A stretch of DNA of 64,000 nt, taken from NCBI RefSeq assembly GCF_000444875.1, contig NC_021985.1:3791535-3855534 (forward strand), written 5' to 3'. Positions within the stretch are counted from its first letter, which is position 1. Each line of letters opens with the position of its first letter. The position numbers were made by a program, and so were the translations under genes. This stretch comes from Streptomyces collinus Tu 365 (GTDB taxonomy: Bacteria > Actinomycetota > Actinomycetes > Streptomycetales > Streptomycetaceae). Positions 33,159-40,657 of the stretch are shown here, piece after piece. The notes below the pieces were generated by a model. That model searched no databases, was not told where the DNA came from, and was given only the letters and a program-made list of their open reading frames with translations.

Positions 33159-34661
33159 CTGACTGTCCACCACCTCAACCAGCTCCTGCTCGTCTGCTCC
33201 CTCGTCCTGCTCGTCGCCGTCGCGGCGGTCCGGATCTCCTCCCGCAGCGGGCTCCCCAGCCTGCTCGTCTACCTGGGGATCGGCGTCCTCATGGGCCAGG
33301 ACGGCATCGGGCACATCCACTTCAACAGCGCCGAAGTGACCCAGGTGATGGGATACGCGGCCCTGGTCGTGATCCTCGCCGAGGGCGGTCTGGGCACGAA
33401 GTGGAAGGAGGTCCGGCCGGTCCTGTCGTCCGCCTCGGTCCTGGCGACGGCGGGAGTCGCGGTCAGCGTCGGCGTCACGGCGGCCGGCGCCCACTACCTG
33501 GTCGGGCTGGACTGGCGGCAGGCCCTCATCATCGGGGCCGTGGTGTCGTCGACGGACGCGGCGGCGGTCTTCTCCGTGCTGCGGCGCATCCCGCTCCCCG
33601 CGCGCGTGACCGGCACCCTGGAGGCGGAGTCCGGCTTCAACGACGCCCCGGTCGTCATCCTGGTCGTCGCCTTCTCCCAGGCGGGCCCGGTCGAGCACTG
33701 GTACACCCTGGTCGGCGAGATTGCCCTGGAGCTGGCCATCGGAGCCACCGTCGGGCTCGCGGTGGGCTGGATCGGGTCCTGGGCACTGCGGCGCGTGGCG
33801 CTGCCCGCCTCGGGTCTGTACCCGATCGCCGTGATGGCCATCGCCGTCACCGCCTACGCCGACGGCGCCCTGGCGCACGGCAGCGGCTTCCTCGCCGTCT
33901 ACCTGGCCTCGATGATGCTCGGCAACGCCAAGCTGCCGCACTGGCCCGCCACCCGCGGCTTCGCCGAGGGGCTCGGCTGGATCGCGCAGATCGGCATGTT
34001 CGTCGTGCTCGGCCTGCTGGTCACCCCGCACGAGCTGGGCGACGACATCCTGCCCGCGCTGGTCATCGGGCTGGTGCTGACCATGGTCGCGCGCCCGCTG
34101 AGCGTGGTCTTCAGCCTGGCCCCGTTCCGGGTGCCGTGGCAGGAGCAGGTCCTGATGTCGTGGGCGGGCCTGCGCGGCGCCGTCCCCATCATCCTGGCGA
34201 CCATCCCCATGGTGAACGGCGTCGCGGGCAGCCGGCGCATCTTCAACCTCGTCTTCGTGCTGGTCGTCGTCTACACCCTCATCCAGGGCCCGACGCTGCC
34301 CTGGCTGGCCCGCACGCTGCGGCTCGGCGAGCAGGGCGAGGCGTCCGACCTGGGCATCGAGTCGGCGCCCCTGGAGCGGCTGCGCGGGCACCTGCTGTCC
34401 GTCTCCATCCCCGAGGGCTCCCGGATGAACGGCGTCGAGGTCAACGAGCTGCGGCTGCCGCCCGGAGCCGCCGTCACGCTGGTCGTGCGGGAGGGGAAGT
34501 CGTTCGTTCCGCTGCCCACGACGGTGCTGCGGCACGCCGACGAACTCCTCGTCGTGGCCACCGACCCGGTCCGCGACGCCGCGGAACGGCGGCTGCGCGC
34601 CGTCGCCCACGGCGGCAAGCTGGCCGACTGGCTCGGGACGAGCGGCGCGGGCTCACGCTGA
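33159..34661 (+). CDS. Potassium/proton antiporter (CPA1 family) with C-terminal RCK_C domain
   Basis: About 500-residue membrane protein with 12-13 helices of the NhaP/CPA1 type (VVSSTDAAAVFSVLR and AESGFNDAPVVI contain the ion-site acidic residues). A cytoplasmic TrkA_C/RCK_C-like domain follows (about residues 405-490: GHLLSVSIPEGSRMNGVEVNELRLPPGAAVTLVVREG-type fold). Such antiporters lower cytoplasmic K+ and are often controlled by c-di-AMP through this domain. The start is probably the CTG at 33159 (LTVHHLNQ) with GGAAGGG 8-9 bases upstream; a GTG at 33081 would add a non-hydrophobic leader. Confidence 0.9.
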   Translation: MTVHHLNQLLLVCSLVLLVAVAAVRISSRSGLPSLLVYLGIGVLMGQDGIGHIHFNSAEVTQVMGYAALVVILAEGGLGTKWKEVRPVLSSASVLATAGVAVSVGVTAAGAHYLVGLDWRQALIIGAVVSSTDAAAVFSVLRRIPLPARVTGTLEAESGFNDAPVVILVVAFSQAGPVEHWYTLVGEIALELAIGATVGLAVGWIGSWALRRVALPASGLYPIAVMAIAVTAYADGALAHGSGFLAVYLASMMLGNAKLPHWPATRGFAEGLGWIAQIGMFVVLGLLVTPHELGDDILPALVIGLVLTMVARPLSVVFSLAPFRVPWQEQVLMSWAGLRGAVPIILATIPMVNGVAGSRRIFNLVFVLVVVYTLIQGPTLPWLARTLRLGEQGEASDLGIESAPLERLRGHLLSVSIPEGSRMNGVEVNELRLPPGAAVTLVVREGKSFVPLPTTVLRHADELLVVATDPVRDAAERRLRAVAHGGKLADWLGTSGAGSR

Positions 34662-34996
34662 GATACGCCGAGCCCGTCGCCGCCCACGTCGCGGTCCAGG
34701 CGCTGTCGGCGGGCGGGCTCGCGCCGCGTCGGGCTCGTCGAAGGTGCGCACCCGCTGCCTTCCCAGGCGCACGCGCCCCGGGGTGCGCCTTTTCACAGGG
34801 GCACAAGCCCTTGATCCCTGTAGGATGAAGGCGCACCCTGATCGAACCAACTCTGCCTGACGCAGAGCTGGCGCGACCGTATGGCGGCCGGAACGCCCCT
34901 GGCAGTGGCCCCGGTATCTACCGCAGTTCCGCGCAAGAGGACAGCTCTCGGCGCCCCCGCACGGGCGCGCTACCAGGCGGTAGAAAGGCACGGGCC
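34662..34996 (+). other. Non-coding gap with terminator, antiporter to MFS
   Basis: A 335-bp gap without a convincing gene. A hairpin AGGCGCAC / GTGCGCCT followed by TTTT (34765-34793) should terminate the antiporter mRNA. Downstream a -10-like TAGGAT (34822-34827) precedes an 11-codon frame (ATG 34825), too short to call. The last 15 bases hold the AAAGG ribosome site of the MFS gene. Confidence 0.6.
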
Positions 34997-36295
34997 GTGG
35001 CGTCCACGGTCACCAGCGAGGCGGCGGAGAACCCGCAGTCCTCCCCCCGGCCGGGCTACGGACAGCTGCTGCGCACCCGCGGCGCCTGGACGTTCCTGCT
35101 TCCCGGCTTCGCGGCACGCCAGCCGTTCGCGATGCTCACCATCTCCATCGTGCTGCTCGTCCAGCACACCACCGGCTCGTACGGCGCCGCCGGCGCCGCC
35201 GCGGCCGCCACCGGTGTCTCCATGGCGCTGTTCGCGCCCTACAGCGGCCGTCTCGCCGACCGCTACGGGCAGCGCGCCGTCCTGATCCCCGGTGTCCTGG
35301 TGCACACGGTCTCCGGTCTCTCCCTGACGGCACTCGCGCTGGCGCACGCACCGCTGTGGGCGCTGTTCGCGGCCGCCGTCCCGACCGGCGCCTCGGTGCC
35401 GCAGGTCGGCCCCATGGTGCGCGCCCGCTGGGGCGTCCGGCTCCAGGGCTCGCCCCTGATGAGCACCGCGGCGGCCTTCGAGTCCGTCACGGACGAGCTG
35501 ACCTTCGTCTTCGGGCCGCTGCTGGCGACCGCGCTGTGCACGACGGTGACCCCGTCCGCCGGCCTGGTGACCGAGGCCGCGCTCACCCTCGTCGGCGGCC
35601 TGCTGTTCGCCGCGCAGAAGAGCACGCAGCCCCCGGTGAGCGCTGCCGAGGGCGGCCACGCGCGCGTGGAGCACACCTCGGCGCTGCGCGTCCCGGGCGT
35701 GCGGGTCCTCATCGTGACGTTCCTCGGCATCGGGTCCGTCTTCGGCGGCATGCAGGTGGGGCTGGCCGCGTTCACCGAGTCGATCGGCGAGCCCGGTCTG
35801 AACGGCGTCCTGTACGGCGTCTTCGCCGCGGGCAACATGCTCTCCGGCATCGTCTGCGGCGCCATCGCCTGGAAGGCGGCCCCGCAGCGGCGCCTGCTCG
35901 TCGGCTACACGGGGCTCGCGCTGACCGCGGCCGCGCTGTGGACGGCGCACTCGGTCCTGCTCCTGGCCGGGCTCGGCCTGCTGGTCGGCATGTGCATCGC
36001 CCCGGCCCTGATCACCGGCTACACCCTGGTCGAGGGCCTGGTGCCGGCCGGGGCCCGCACCGAGGCGTTCACCTGGCTGACCGGCGCCGTGGCGCTGGGC
36101 CAGGCGGCCGCCGTCACGGTCGCCGGACAGCTGGAGGACCGGCTGTGGGACGGCGCCGGGTTCCTGGTGCCGATGGCCGGCACCCTGCTCGCTCTGGCCA
36201 CCCTCGTCGCCCTGCGTTCACGGCTGGTCCCCCCGGCTCGGAACCGGACCGTCGCGCGTGGCGTCGGTCACCGCGTACCGGTGACGGTGGACTGA
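34997..36295 (+). CDS. MFS transporter
   Basis: 432-residue major-facilitator protein with 12 predicted helices. The loop 2-3 motif appears as GRLADRYGQR (about residues 80-89). The second half starts after a charged loop near 215-230. GTG 34997 is 8 bases after GAAAGG. It lies between the antiporter and fmdB on the same strand, but a terminator upstream and a separate promoter downstream make it a single-gene unit. The substrate cannot be inferred; the absence of the 14-helix DHA2 signature suggests a different subfamily from the two DHA2-type exporters later in the window. Confidence 0.87.
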   Translation: MASTVTSEAAENPQSSPRPGYGQLLRTRGAWTFLLPGFAARQPFAMLTISIVLLVQHTTGSYGAAGAAAAATGVSMALFAPYSGRLADRYGQRAVLIPGVLVHTVSGLSLTALALAHAPLWALFAAAVPTGASVPQVGPMVRARWGVRLQGSPLMSTAAAFESVTDELTFVFGPLLATALCTTVTPSAGLVTEAALTLVGGLLFAAQKSTQPPVSAAEGGHARVEHTSALRVPGVRVLIVTFLGIGSVFGGMQVGLAAFTESIGEPGLNGVLYGVFAAGNMLSGIVCGAIAWKAAPQRRLLVGYTGLALTAAALWTAHSVLLLAGLGLLVGMCIAPALITGYTLVEGLVPAGARTEAFTWLTGAVALGQAAAVTVAGQLEDRLWDGAGFLVPMAGTLLALATLVALRSRLVPPARNRTVARGVGHRVPVTVD

Positions 36296-36301
36296 AGCCC
36301 T

Positions 36302-36352
36302 GGAATACGTCACTATGGATCGTCGTTAGCACTCATCGAGTGAGAGTGCCAG
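36302..36352 (+). promoter_or_regulatory. SigR promoter overlapped by a CIRCE (HrcA) operator
   Basis: GGAAT (36302-36306), exactly 18 bases, then GTT (36325-36327): a full SigR consensus. From 36326 follows TTAGCACTC-N9-GAGTGCCAG, against the CIRCE consensus TTAGCACTC-N9-GAGTGCTAA (16 of 18 matches). The operator covers the -10 edge, start site and part of the AGGAGG ribosome site of fmdB. Confidence 0.75.
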
Positions 36353-36362
36353 GAGGAAGACA

Positions 36363-36689
36363 GTGCCGACCTACCAGTACCAGTGCACCGAGTGCGGCGA
36401 GGGCCTCGAGGCGGTGCAGAAGTTCACCGACGACGCCCTGACCGAGTGCCCCAACTGCGGTGGCCGCCTGAAGAAGGTGTTCTCCGCCGTCGGCATCGTC
36501 TTCAAGGGCTCCGGCTTCTACCGCAACGACTCCCGCGGCTCCACGTCGAGCAGCAGCCCGGCCTCCAAGCCGGCCGGCTCGTCGTCGTCCGACTCGAAGT
36601 CGTCCTCCGCGTCGGCTTCCTCGACCTCGTCGGCGTCGTCGAGCTCGTCGTCCTCGTCGTCGAGCTCCTCCAGCAGCTCCGCGGCCTGA
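36363..36689 (+). CDS. FmdB-family zinc-ribbon protein with poly-Ser tail
   Basis: 108-residue protein. The N-terminal zinc ribbon has two CxxC knuckles (YQCTEC and CPNCGG, residues about 8-33) and the FKGSGFYRNDSR motif of the FmdB/CxxC_CXXC_SSSS family, followed by a serine-rich tail of about 50 residues. Function is unknown; FmdB was named as a putative regulator next to formamidase. GTG with AGGAGG 6 bases upstream. The control region (SigR plus CIRCE) links it to thiol and heat stress, which would fit a zinc-cysteine protein. A strong terminator follows. Confidence 0.9.
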   Translation: MPTYQYQCTECGEGLEAVQKFTDDALTECPNCGGRLKKVFSAVGIVFKGSGFYRNDSRGSTSSSSPASKPAGSSSSDSKSSSASASSTSSASSSSSSSSSSSSSSSAA

Positions 36690-36703
36690 CGTCCCGCTTC
36701 CCG

Positions 36704-36731
36704 GGCCCCGCCGTCCTACGACGGCGGGGCC
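36704..36731 (+). terminator. Terminator after fmdB
   Basis: 12-bp perfect stem GGCCCCGCCGTC / GACGGCGGGGCC with a CTAC loop, 14 bases after the stop. Confidence 0.85.
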
Positions 36732-36732
36732 T

Positions 36733-36801
36733 GAGGCGTACCCGGGGCACGCCCGCACGCCGGTGCCCGAGGCGTACCCGGGCACGCCTCCCCGCCGGTG
36801 C
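36733..36801. repeat. Two-copy 36-bp tandem repeat
   Basis: GAGGCGTACCCGGG-GCACGCC...GCCGGTGC occurs at 36733-36766 and again at 36769-36801 with few changes, between the fmdB terminator and the MTA phosphorylase promoter. Confidence 0.7.
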
Positions 36802-36824
36802 GGCGGGCGACTAGTGTGCTCGTC

Positions 36825-37658
36825 ATGGCGAACGCAGAGATCGGCGTGATCGGGGGCTCGGGTTTCTACTCGTTCCTCGACGACGTGACCGAGGTCCAGG
36901 TGGACACCCCCTACGGGCAGCCCAGCGACTCCCTCTTCCTCGGCGAGATCGCCGGCCGGCGGGTCGCCTTCCTGCCCCGGCACGGCCGCGGCCACCACCT
37001 GCCGCCCCACCGCATCAACTACCGCGCCAACCTCTGGGCCCTGCGCTCGGTCGGCGTCCGGCAGGTCCTCGGCCCCTGCGCGGTGGGCGGGCTGCGCCCC
37101 GAGTACGGCCCGGGCACCCTGCTCGTGCCCGACCAGTTCGCGGACCGGACGAAGTCCCGGACCGGGACCTACTTCGACGGACTCCCCCTGCCCGACGGCA
37201 CGGTGCCGCACGTGGTGCACGTGTCCATGGCCGATCCCTACTGCCCCTCCGGGCGGGCCGCCGCGCTGAAGGCGGCGCGCGGACGGGACTGGGAGCCGGT
37301 GGACGGCGGCACGCTGGTCGTGGTCGAGGGCCCGCGCTTCTCGACCCGAGCCGAATCGCTATGGCACCAGGCGCAGGGCTGGTCGGTGGTGGGCATGACG
37401 GGCCACCCCGAGGCGGCGCTCGCCCGTGAGCTGGAGCTCTGCTACACCTCGCTGACCCTGGTCACCGACCTGGACGCGGGCGCCGAGACGGGTGAGGGCG
37501 TCTCGCACGAGGAGGTGCTGCGGGTGTTCGCGGCGAACGTGGACCGGCTGCGCGGCGTGCTGTTCGACGCGGTGGCGGCACTGCCGGAGACCGCGGCGCG
37601 GGACTGCCCGTGTGTGAACGCGCTCGGCGGGATGGACCCGGGCTTCCCCCTGCCGTAG
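36825..37658 (+). CDS. mtnP: S-methyl-5'-thioadenosine phosphorylase
   Basis: 277-residue phosphorylase of the MTAP/PNP family, cleaving methylthioadenosine from polyamine, siderophore or butenolide synthesis to adenine and methylthioribose-1-phosphate. It shows GVIGGSGFYSFLDD (phosphate site), RHGRGHHLPPHRINYRANLWAL and the substrate loop VVVEGPRFSTRAES. GMTGHPEAALARELELCYTSLTLVTD is also canonical. ATG 36825 is 7 bases after TAGTGT (36812-36817), leaderless; an upstream GTG frame is not needed. Purine nucleoside phosphorylase activity on inosine or guanosine is the alternative specificity. Confidence 0.92.
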   Translation: MANAEIGVIGGSGFYSFLDDVTEVQVDTPYGQPSDSLFLGEIAGRRVAFLPRHGRGHHLPPHRINYRANLWALRSVGVRQVLGPCAVGGLRPEYGPGTLLVPDQFADRTKSRTGTYFDGLPLPDGTVPHVVHVSMADPYCPSGRAAALKAARGRDWEPVDGGTLVVVEGPRFSTRAESLWHQAQGWSVVGMTGHPEAALARELELCYTSLTLVTDLDAGAETGEGVSHEEVLRVFAANVDRLRGVLFDAVAALPETAARDCPCVNALGGMDPGFPLP

Positions 37659-37813
37659 TCGTCTCGTCCCGGTGGGCCGCCGACGGGGTTCACCGGTTCG
37701 GGGGGCGGGGTTTTCCACAACCGGCGGGTAGTGCACAGGCCCCGGCGGGGATCGGCGCGGGGCGCCATCGTGGCAGGGCAAGCCCAGGCCCTCGTCGCAG
37801 GTGGTGACACCCC

Positions 37814-38461
37814 ATGCCCTCGACCTCGTCGTCCCCGACGCCTCCCGCCCTCTCCCCCGCTCGCGCTGCCTCTCCTTCCCCGTCGCCCGCGCACGGGCCG
37901 GTTCCGTTCCGTCTGCCGCGTCCGCCGGGCACCGACGCCCCGGCGACCTGTGAGGTCCCGCCGTTCGGTCCGGTGCGGGTGCGCGGCGGCCGGTACCGGT
38001 TGCAGCGGCTGGCACACCGGCGAGGGCGCGCCCTCGCGGCCGGCCTGGCCGTGACCGCCGCGGCGCTCGTCGCGGCCGGTCCGCGGACCGGCGCGCCGCC
38101 GACCCACTCCGCCCGCGCCCCGGGCCGGCCGGTCGCGGAGCCGCCGGGACGGCACCACCGGGCGGAGGACATGGTGACGGCGCCGGTGCGGATCGCCGAC
38201 GCCGCCACCGTCCGGCTGCTCCGGCCCGGCGACCGGGTGGACGTCATCGCCGCCGGGGATCCGGCGACCGGGGGCGAGGCCCGGGTGCTGGCCCGCGGGG
38301 TGCGGGTGAGAGAGGTGCCGGAATCCGGGGAGGGCGCGGAGGGCACGGGCGGGGGCTCGGACGGAGGCGGGGCGCTGGTCGTGCTCACGGTGCCGCGCGG
38401 CTCGGCGGCCCCGCTCGTCGGCGCGAGTGCCACGGCCCGGCTCGCGGTGACGCTGTGCTGA
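37814..38461 (+). CDS. CpaB/RcpC-like (SAF-domain) protein
   Basis: 215-residue protein. A Pro/Ser-rich cytoplasmic N-terminus with RYRLQRLAHRRGRALAAGLAVTAAALVAAG gives a positively flanked membrane helix (about residues 60-92). An external part then contains DMVTAPVRIADAATVRLLRPGDRVDVIAAG followed by an Ala/Val strand, resembling the second half of RcpC/CpaB, the tad/Flp pilus assembly protein. No other tad genes are in the window, so the pilus link is weak. ATG with AGGTGG 9 bases upstream. A glycine-rich loop near residues 175-190 is low complexity. Confidence 0.72.
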   Translation: MPSTSSSPTPPALSPARAASPSPSPAHGPVPFRLPRPPGTDAPATCEVPPFGPVRVRGGRYRLQRLAHRRGRALAAGLAVTAAALVAAGPRTGAPPTHSARAPGRPVAEPPGRHHRAEDMVTAPVRIADAATVRLLRPGDRVDVIAAGDPATGGEARVLARGVRVREVPESGEGAEGTGGGSDGGGALVVLTVPRGSAAPLVGASATARLAVTLC

Positions 38462-38599
38462 CCGGCCCTGGCCGTGCGCACGGCGACGCGCCGCGCTGTC
38501 GCCCGACCGAGCCCCGGAATCCGACAGGACGGCGGCATGGTGGCGTAGGTTGCGGAGCGTTTCGTTCCACAGCCTGTGCATACGAGGAGAGTCCCCGAG

Positions 38600-39088
38600 G
38601 TGAGCGCGAAGAAGGAACCGAGCGTCTGGCAGGGCTTCAAAGCCTTCCTGATGCGCGGGAACGTCGTCGATCTGGCAGTCGCGGTGGTCATCGGCGCCGC
38701 CTTCACGAACATCGTCAACTCGGTGGTGAAGGGGCTCATCAACCCGCTGGTCGGAGCGATCGGCACGCAGAACCTGGACCACTACTACTCCTGCCTGCAG
38801 GCACCGTGCGCGGTGAACCCGGACGGGTCCGTCAAGAACGGTGTGCCGATCCTGTGGGGCACGGTCATCGGCGCCACGCTGACGTTCGTGATCACTGCGG
38901 CCGTCGTGTACTTCCTGATGGTCCTGCCCATGTCGAAGTACCTGGCGCGGCAGGAGGCCCGCAAGAAGGCGCGGATGGGCACGCAGGAGGTCATCGAGGT
39001 GACCGAGCTGGAGGTGCTCAAGGAGATCCGCGACGCGCTGCTCGCGCAGCGCGGGACGGAGCGCGGGACGGAGCGCGACACCCGCTAG
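38600..39088 (+). CDS. mscL: Large-conductance mechanosensitive channel
   Basis: 162-residue MscL. The cytoplasmic start is KGF-like (WQGFKAFLMRGNVVDLAVAVVIGAAFTNIVNSVVKG, TM1). A periplasmic loop contains two cysteines (YSCLQAPCAV), TM2 is VIGATLTFVITAAVVYFLMVLP, and the C-terminal helix is VTELEVLKEIRDALLAQR. The pair of loop cysteines could form a disulfide. The tail repeats RGTERGTERD from a 12-base DNA duplication (39055-39077). The channel releases solutes on osmotic downshock. GTG start with GAGGAG about 10-12 bases upstream. mscL next to the sepX-galU block is also seen near Rv0985c in mycobacteria. Confidence 0.95.
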   Translation: MSAKKEPSVWQGFKAFLMRGNVVDLAVAVVIGAAFTNIVNSVVKGLINPLVGAIGTQNLDHYYSCLQAPCAVNPDGSVKNGVPILWGTVIGATLTFVITAAVVYFLMVLPMSKYLARQEARKKARMGTQEVIEVTELEVLKEIRDALLAQRGTERGTERDTR

Positions 39089-39107
39089 CGGGGCCGCCCC
39101 GGGCGGC

Positions 39108-39287
39108 TCAGATGTGGTGGGGCGGCTTCTCGTCGAGGAAGCGCTTGAGGTCGGCGGCGCTGTCGCGGCCGTCCGGGCGCTCGCCCCACCCGCCGTCGGT
39201 GTCGTCCGAGGACTGCTGGCTCAGCGGGTCGTCGAAGACCAGCGCCGTCTTCGGGTCGCGCGGCTCGGGGGCGGGGGCTGTACTCAT
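39108..39287 (-). CDS. Small acidic protein, 59 residues
   Basis: Complete frame with streptomycete codon bias. It starts MSTAPAPEPRDPKTALVFDD, passes PLSQQSSDDTDGGWGERPDG and ends RDSAADLKRFLDEKPPHHI. It is soluble, acidic and probably disordered except for the C-terminal helix DSAADLKRFLDEK. ATG 39287 lies 6 bases after a -10 TACCCT (39294-39299), consistent with a leaderless mRNA. A perfect CRP-type box is 44 bp further upstream. I know no domain; similar tails end short proteins of unknown function in other streptomycetes as far as I recall. Confidence 0.72.
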   Translation of the reverse strand: MSTAPAPEPRDPKTALVFDDPLSQQSSDDTDGGWGERPDGRDSAADLKRFLDEKPPHHI

Positions 39288-39330
39288 GCGTCAAGGGTAC
39301 GGCGCGGGCCCCAAGGGCGGGCACAGCCCT

Positions 39331-39346
39331 TGTGAATGCGTTCACA
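39331..39346. promoter_or_regulatory. Perfect CRP-type box
   Basis: TGTGAATGCGTTCACA (TGTGA-N6-TCACA) sits inside the longer perfect palindrome CTTGTGAA-TGCG-TTCACAAG (39329-39348). It lies between the divergent 59-residue gene and ltrA, 35 bp before the ltrA ATG. Streptomyces Crp recognises GTGA-N6-TCAC. Confidence 0.7.
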
Positions 39347-39381
39347 AGATTTCGCCGGGGATTTCTGCTGTCCTGGGGAGC

Positions 39382-40635
39382 ATGACGTCGAGTTCCGCTC
39401 CGGCGCCCGCCTCACCGGGCGCGCAGTCCGAGGGTCCCCTGCGGCGGCTCACCGCGCGCGGCCGCCATGAGGCGCACCGGGTCTCGTCACCGCTCGAGCT
39501 CCTCTTCGACCTGTGTTTCGTCGTGGCCGTCGCCCAGGCCGGCGCGCAGCTCGTGCACGCCGTGGCCGAGGGGCACCCGGGCGAGGGGATCCTCAACTAC
39601 GCGCTGGTGTTCTTCGCCATCTGGTGGGCGTGGATGAACTTCACCTGGTTCGCCTCGGCGTACGACAACGACGACGCGCTCTACCGGGTCGTGACCCTGG
39701 TTCAGATCGCCGGCGTGCTGGTGCTGGCCGCGGGTGTCTCGCGGGCGTTCCAGCAGCACGACTACCTGGTGGTCTGGCTCGGGTACGCGATCATGCGGCT
39801 GGCGATGGTCGCGCAGTGGCTGAGAGCGGCGCGGTCGGCCGAGGGGGCGGAGCGGACCGCCGCGGTCAGATACGCGGGTGGTGTGCTGCTGTGCCAGGTC
39901 GGCTGGCTGGGGCTGGTGCTGCTGCCCGGTCCCGCCCGGGTCTGGGCCTTCGTGGTGATGGCGGTCGTGGAGCTGTGCGTGCCGCTGTTCGCGGAGCGGC
40001 ACCACGAGACGTCCTGGCATCCGCACCACATCGCCGAGCGGTACGGCCTGTTCACCATCATCGTGCTGGGCGAGACGATCGCCGCGGCGACGGTCGCCGT
40101 GAAGTCGGCGGTGGACGAGCACGACGCGCTGGGCGAGCTGCTGCCGATCGCGGCGGGCGGCCTGCTGATCGTCTTCTCGGCGTGGTGGATCTACTTCGTG
40201 GTGCCCATCCACGATCATCTGCGGTCCAACGCGCAGGCGTTCCTGTGGGGCTACGGCCACTATCCGATCTTCGCCTCGGCCGCCGCGATCGGCGCGGGTC
40301 TGGAGGTGGCGGTGGAGCAGGCGGTCGGCAAGGCGCACATCTCGGCACTGGCCGCCTCGGCGGCGGTGACCCTGCCGACGGCGCTGTACCTGCTGACGGT
40401 GTGGGCGCTGCACGCGCGGCACTTCAAGGTGGGCATCGCCCAGCAACTGGTGCTTCCCGGGACCGCGCTGCTGGTGGTCTGCTGCACCTTCCTGGGCTCC
40501 TGGGCGGTCCTGGCGGCGGGGCTCGTGACGGCGGCCGCTGTGGTGGCCGGGGTCACGCTGACGGCCCGCGGGGCCTTCCGCCGACGGCACGCGGACGAGG
40601 CGGAGCCGGCCCGCCGAACTCCCCTGACACCGTGA
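39382..40635 (+). CDS. ltrA: Low-temperature-requirement A (LtrA) family membrane protein
   Basis: 417-residue integral membrane protein with about 12 helices. It has the LtrA family hallmarks: VSSPLELLFDLCFVVAVAQ near the N-terminus, WWAWMNFTWFASAYDNDD, and ERYGLFTIIVLGETIAAATVAV. Named after a Listeria locus needed for growth at low temperature; molecular function is unknown. ATG 39382 has GGGGAG at 2-7 bases. Downstream within 22 bp begins a P1-family peptidase gene on the same strand. The CRP-type palindrome at 39331-39346 suggests cAMP-Crp control. Confidence 0.9.
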   Translation: MTSSSAPAPASPGAQSEGPLRRLTARGRHEAHRVSSPLELLFDLCFVVAVAQAGAQLVHAVAEGHPGEGILNYALVFFAIWWAWMNFTWFASAYDNDDALYRVVTLVQIAGVLVLAAGVSRAFQQHDYLVVWLGYAIMRLAMVAQWLRAARSAEGAERTAAVRYAGGVLLCQVGWLGLVLLPGPARVWAFVVMAVVELCVPLFAERHHETSWHPHHIAERYGLFTIIVLGETIAAATVAVKSAVDEHDALGELLPIAAGGLLIVFSAWWIYFVVPIHDHLRSNAQAFLWGYGHYPIFASAAAIGAGLEVAVEQAVGKAHISALAASAAVTLPTALYLLTVWALHARHFKVGIAQQLVLPGTALLVVCCTFLGSWAVLAAGLVTAAAVVAGVTLTARGAFRRRHADEAEPARRTPLTP

Positions 40636-40657
40636 GGGGGTGGGCCAGACTGGCCCC

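Noticed and set aside
38511..38538. SigR promoter upstream of mscL
   Set aside because: GGAAT is followed after 18 bases by GGT rather than GTT; one mismatch in the short -10 is not enough.
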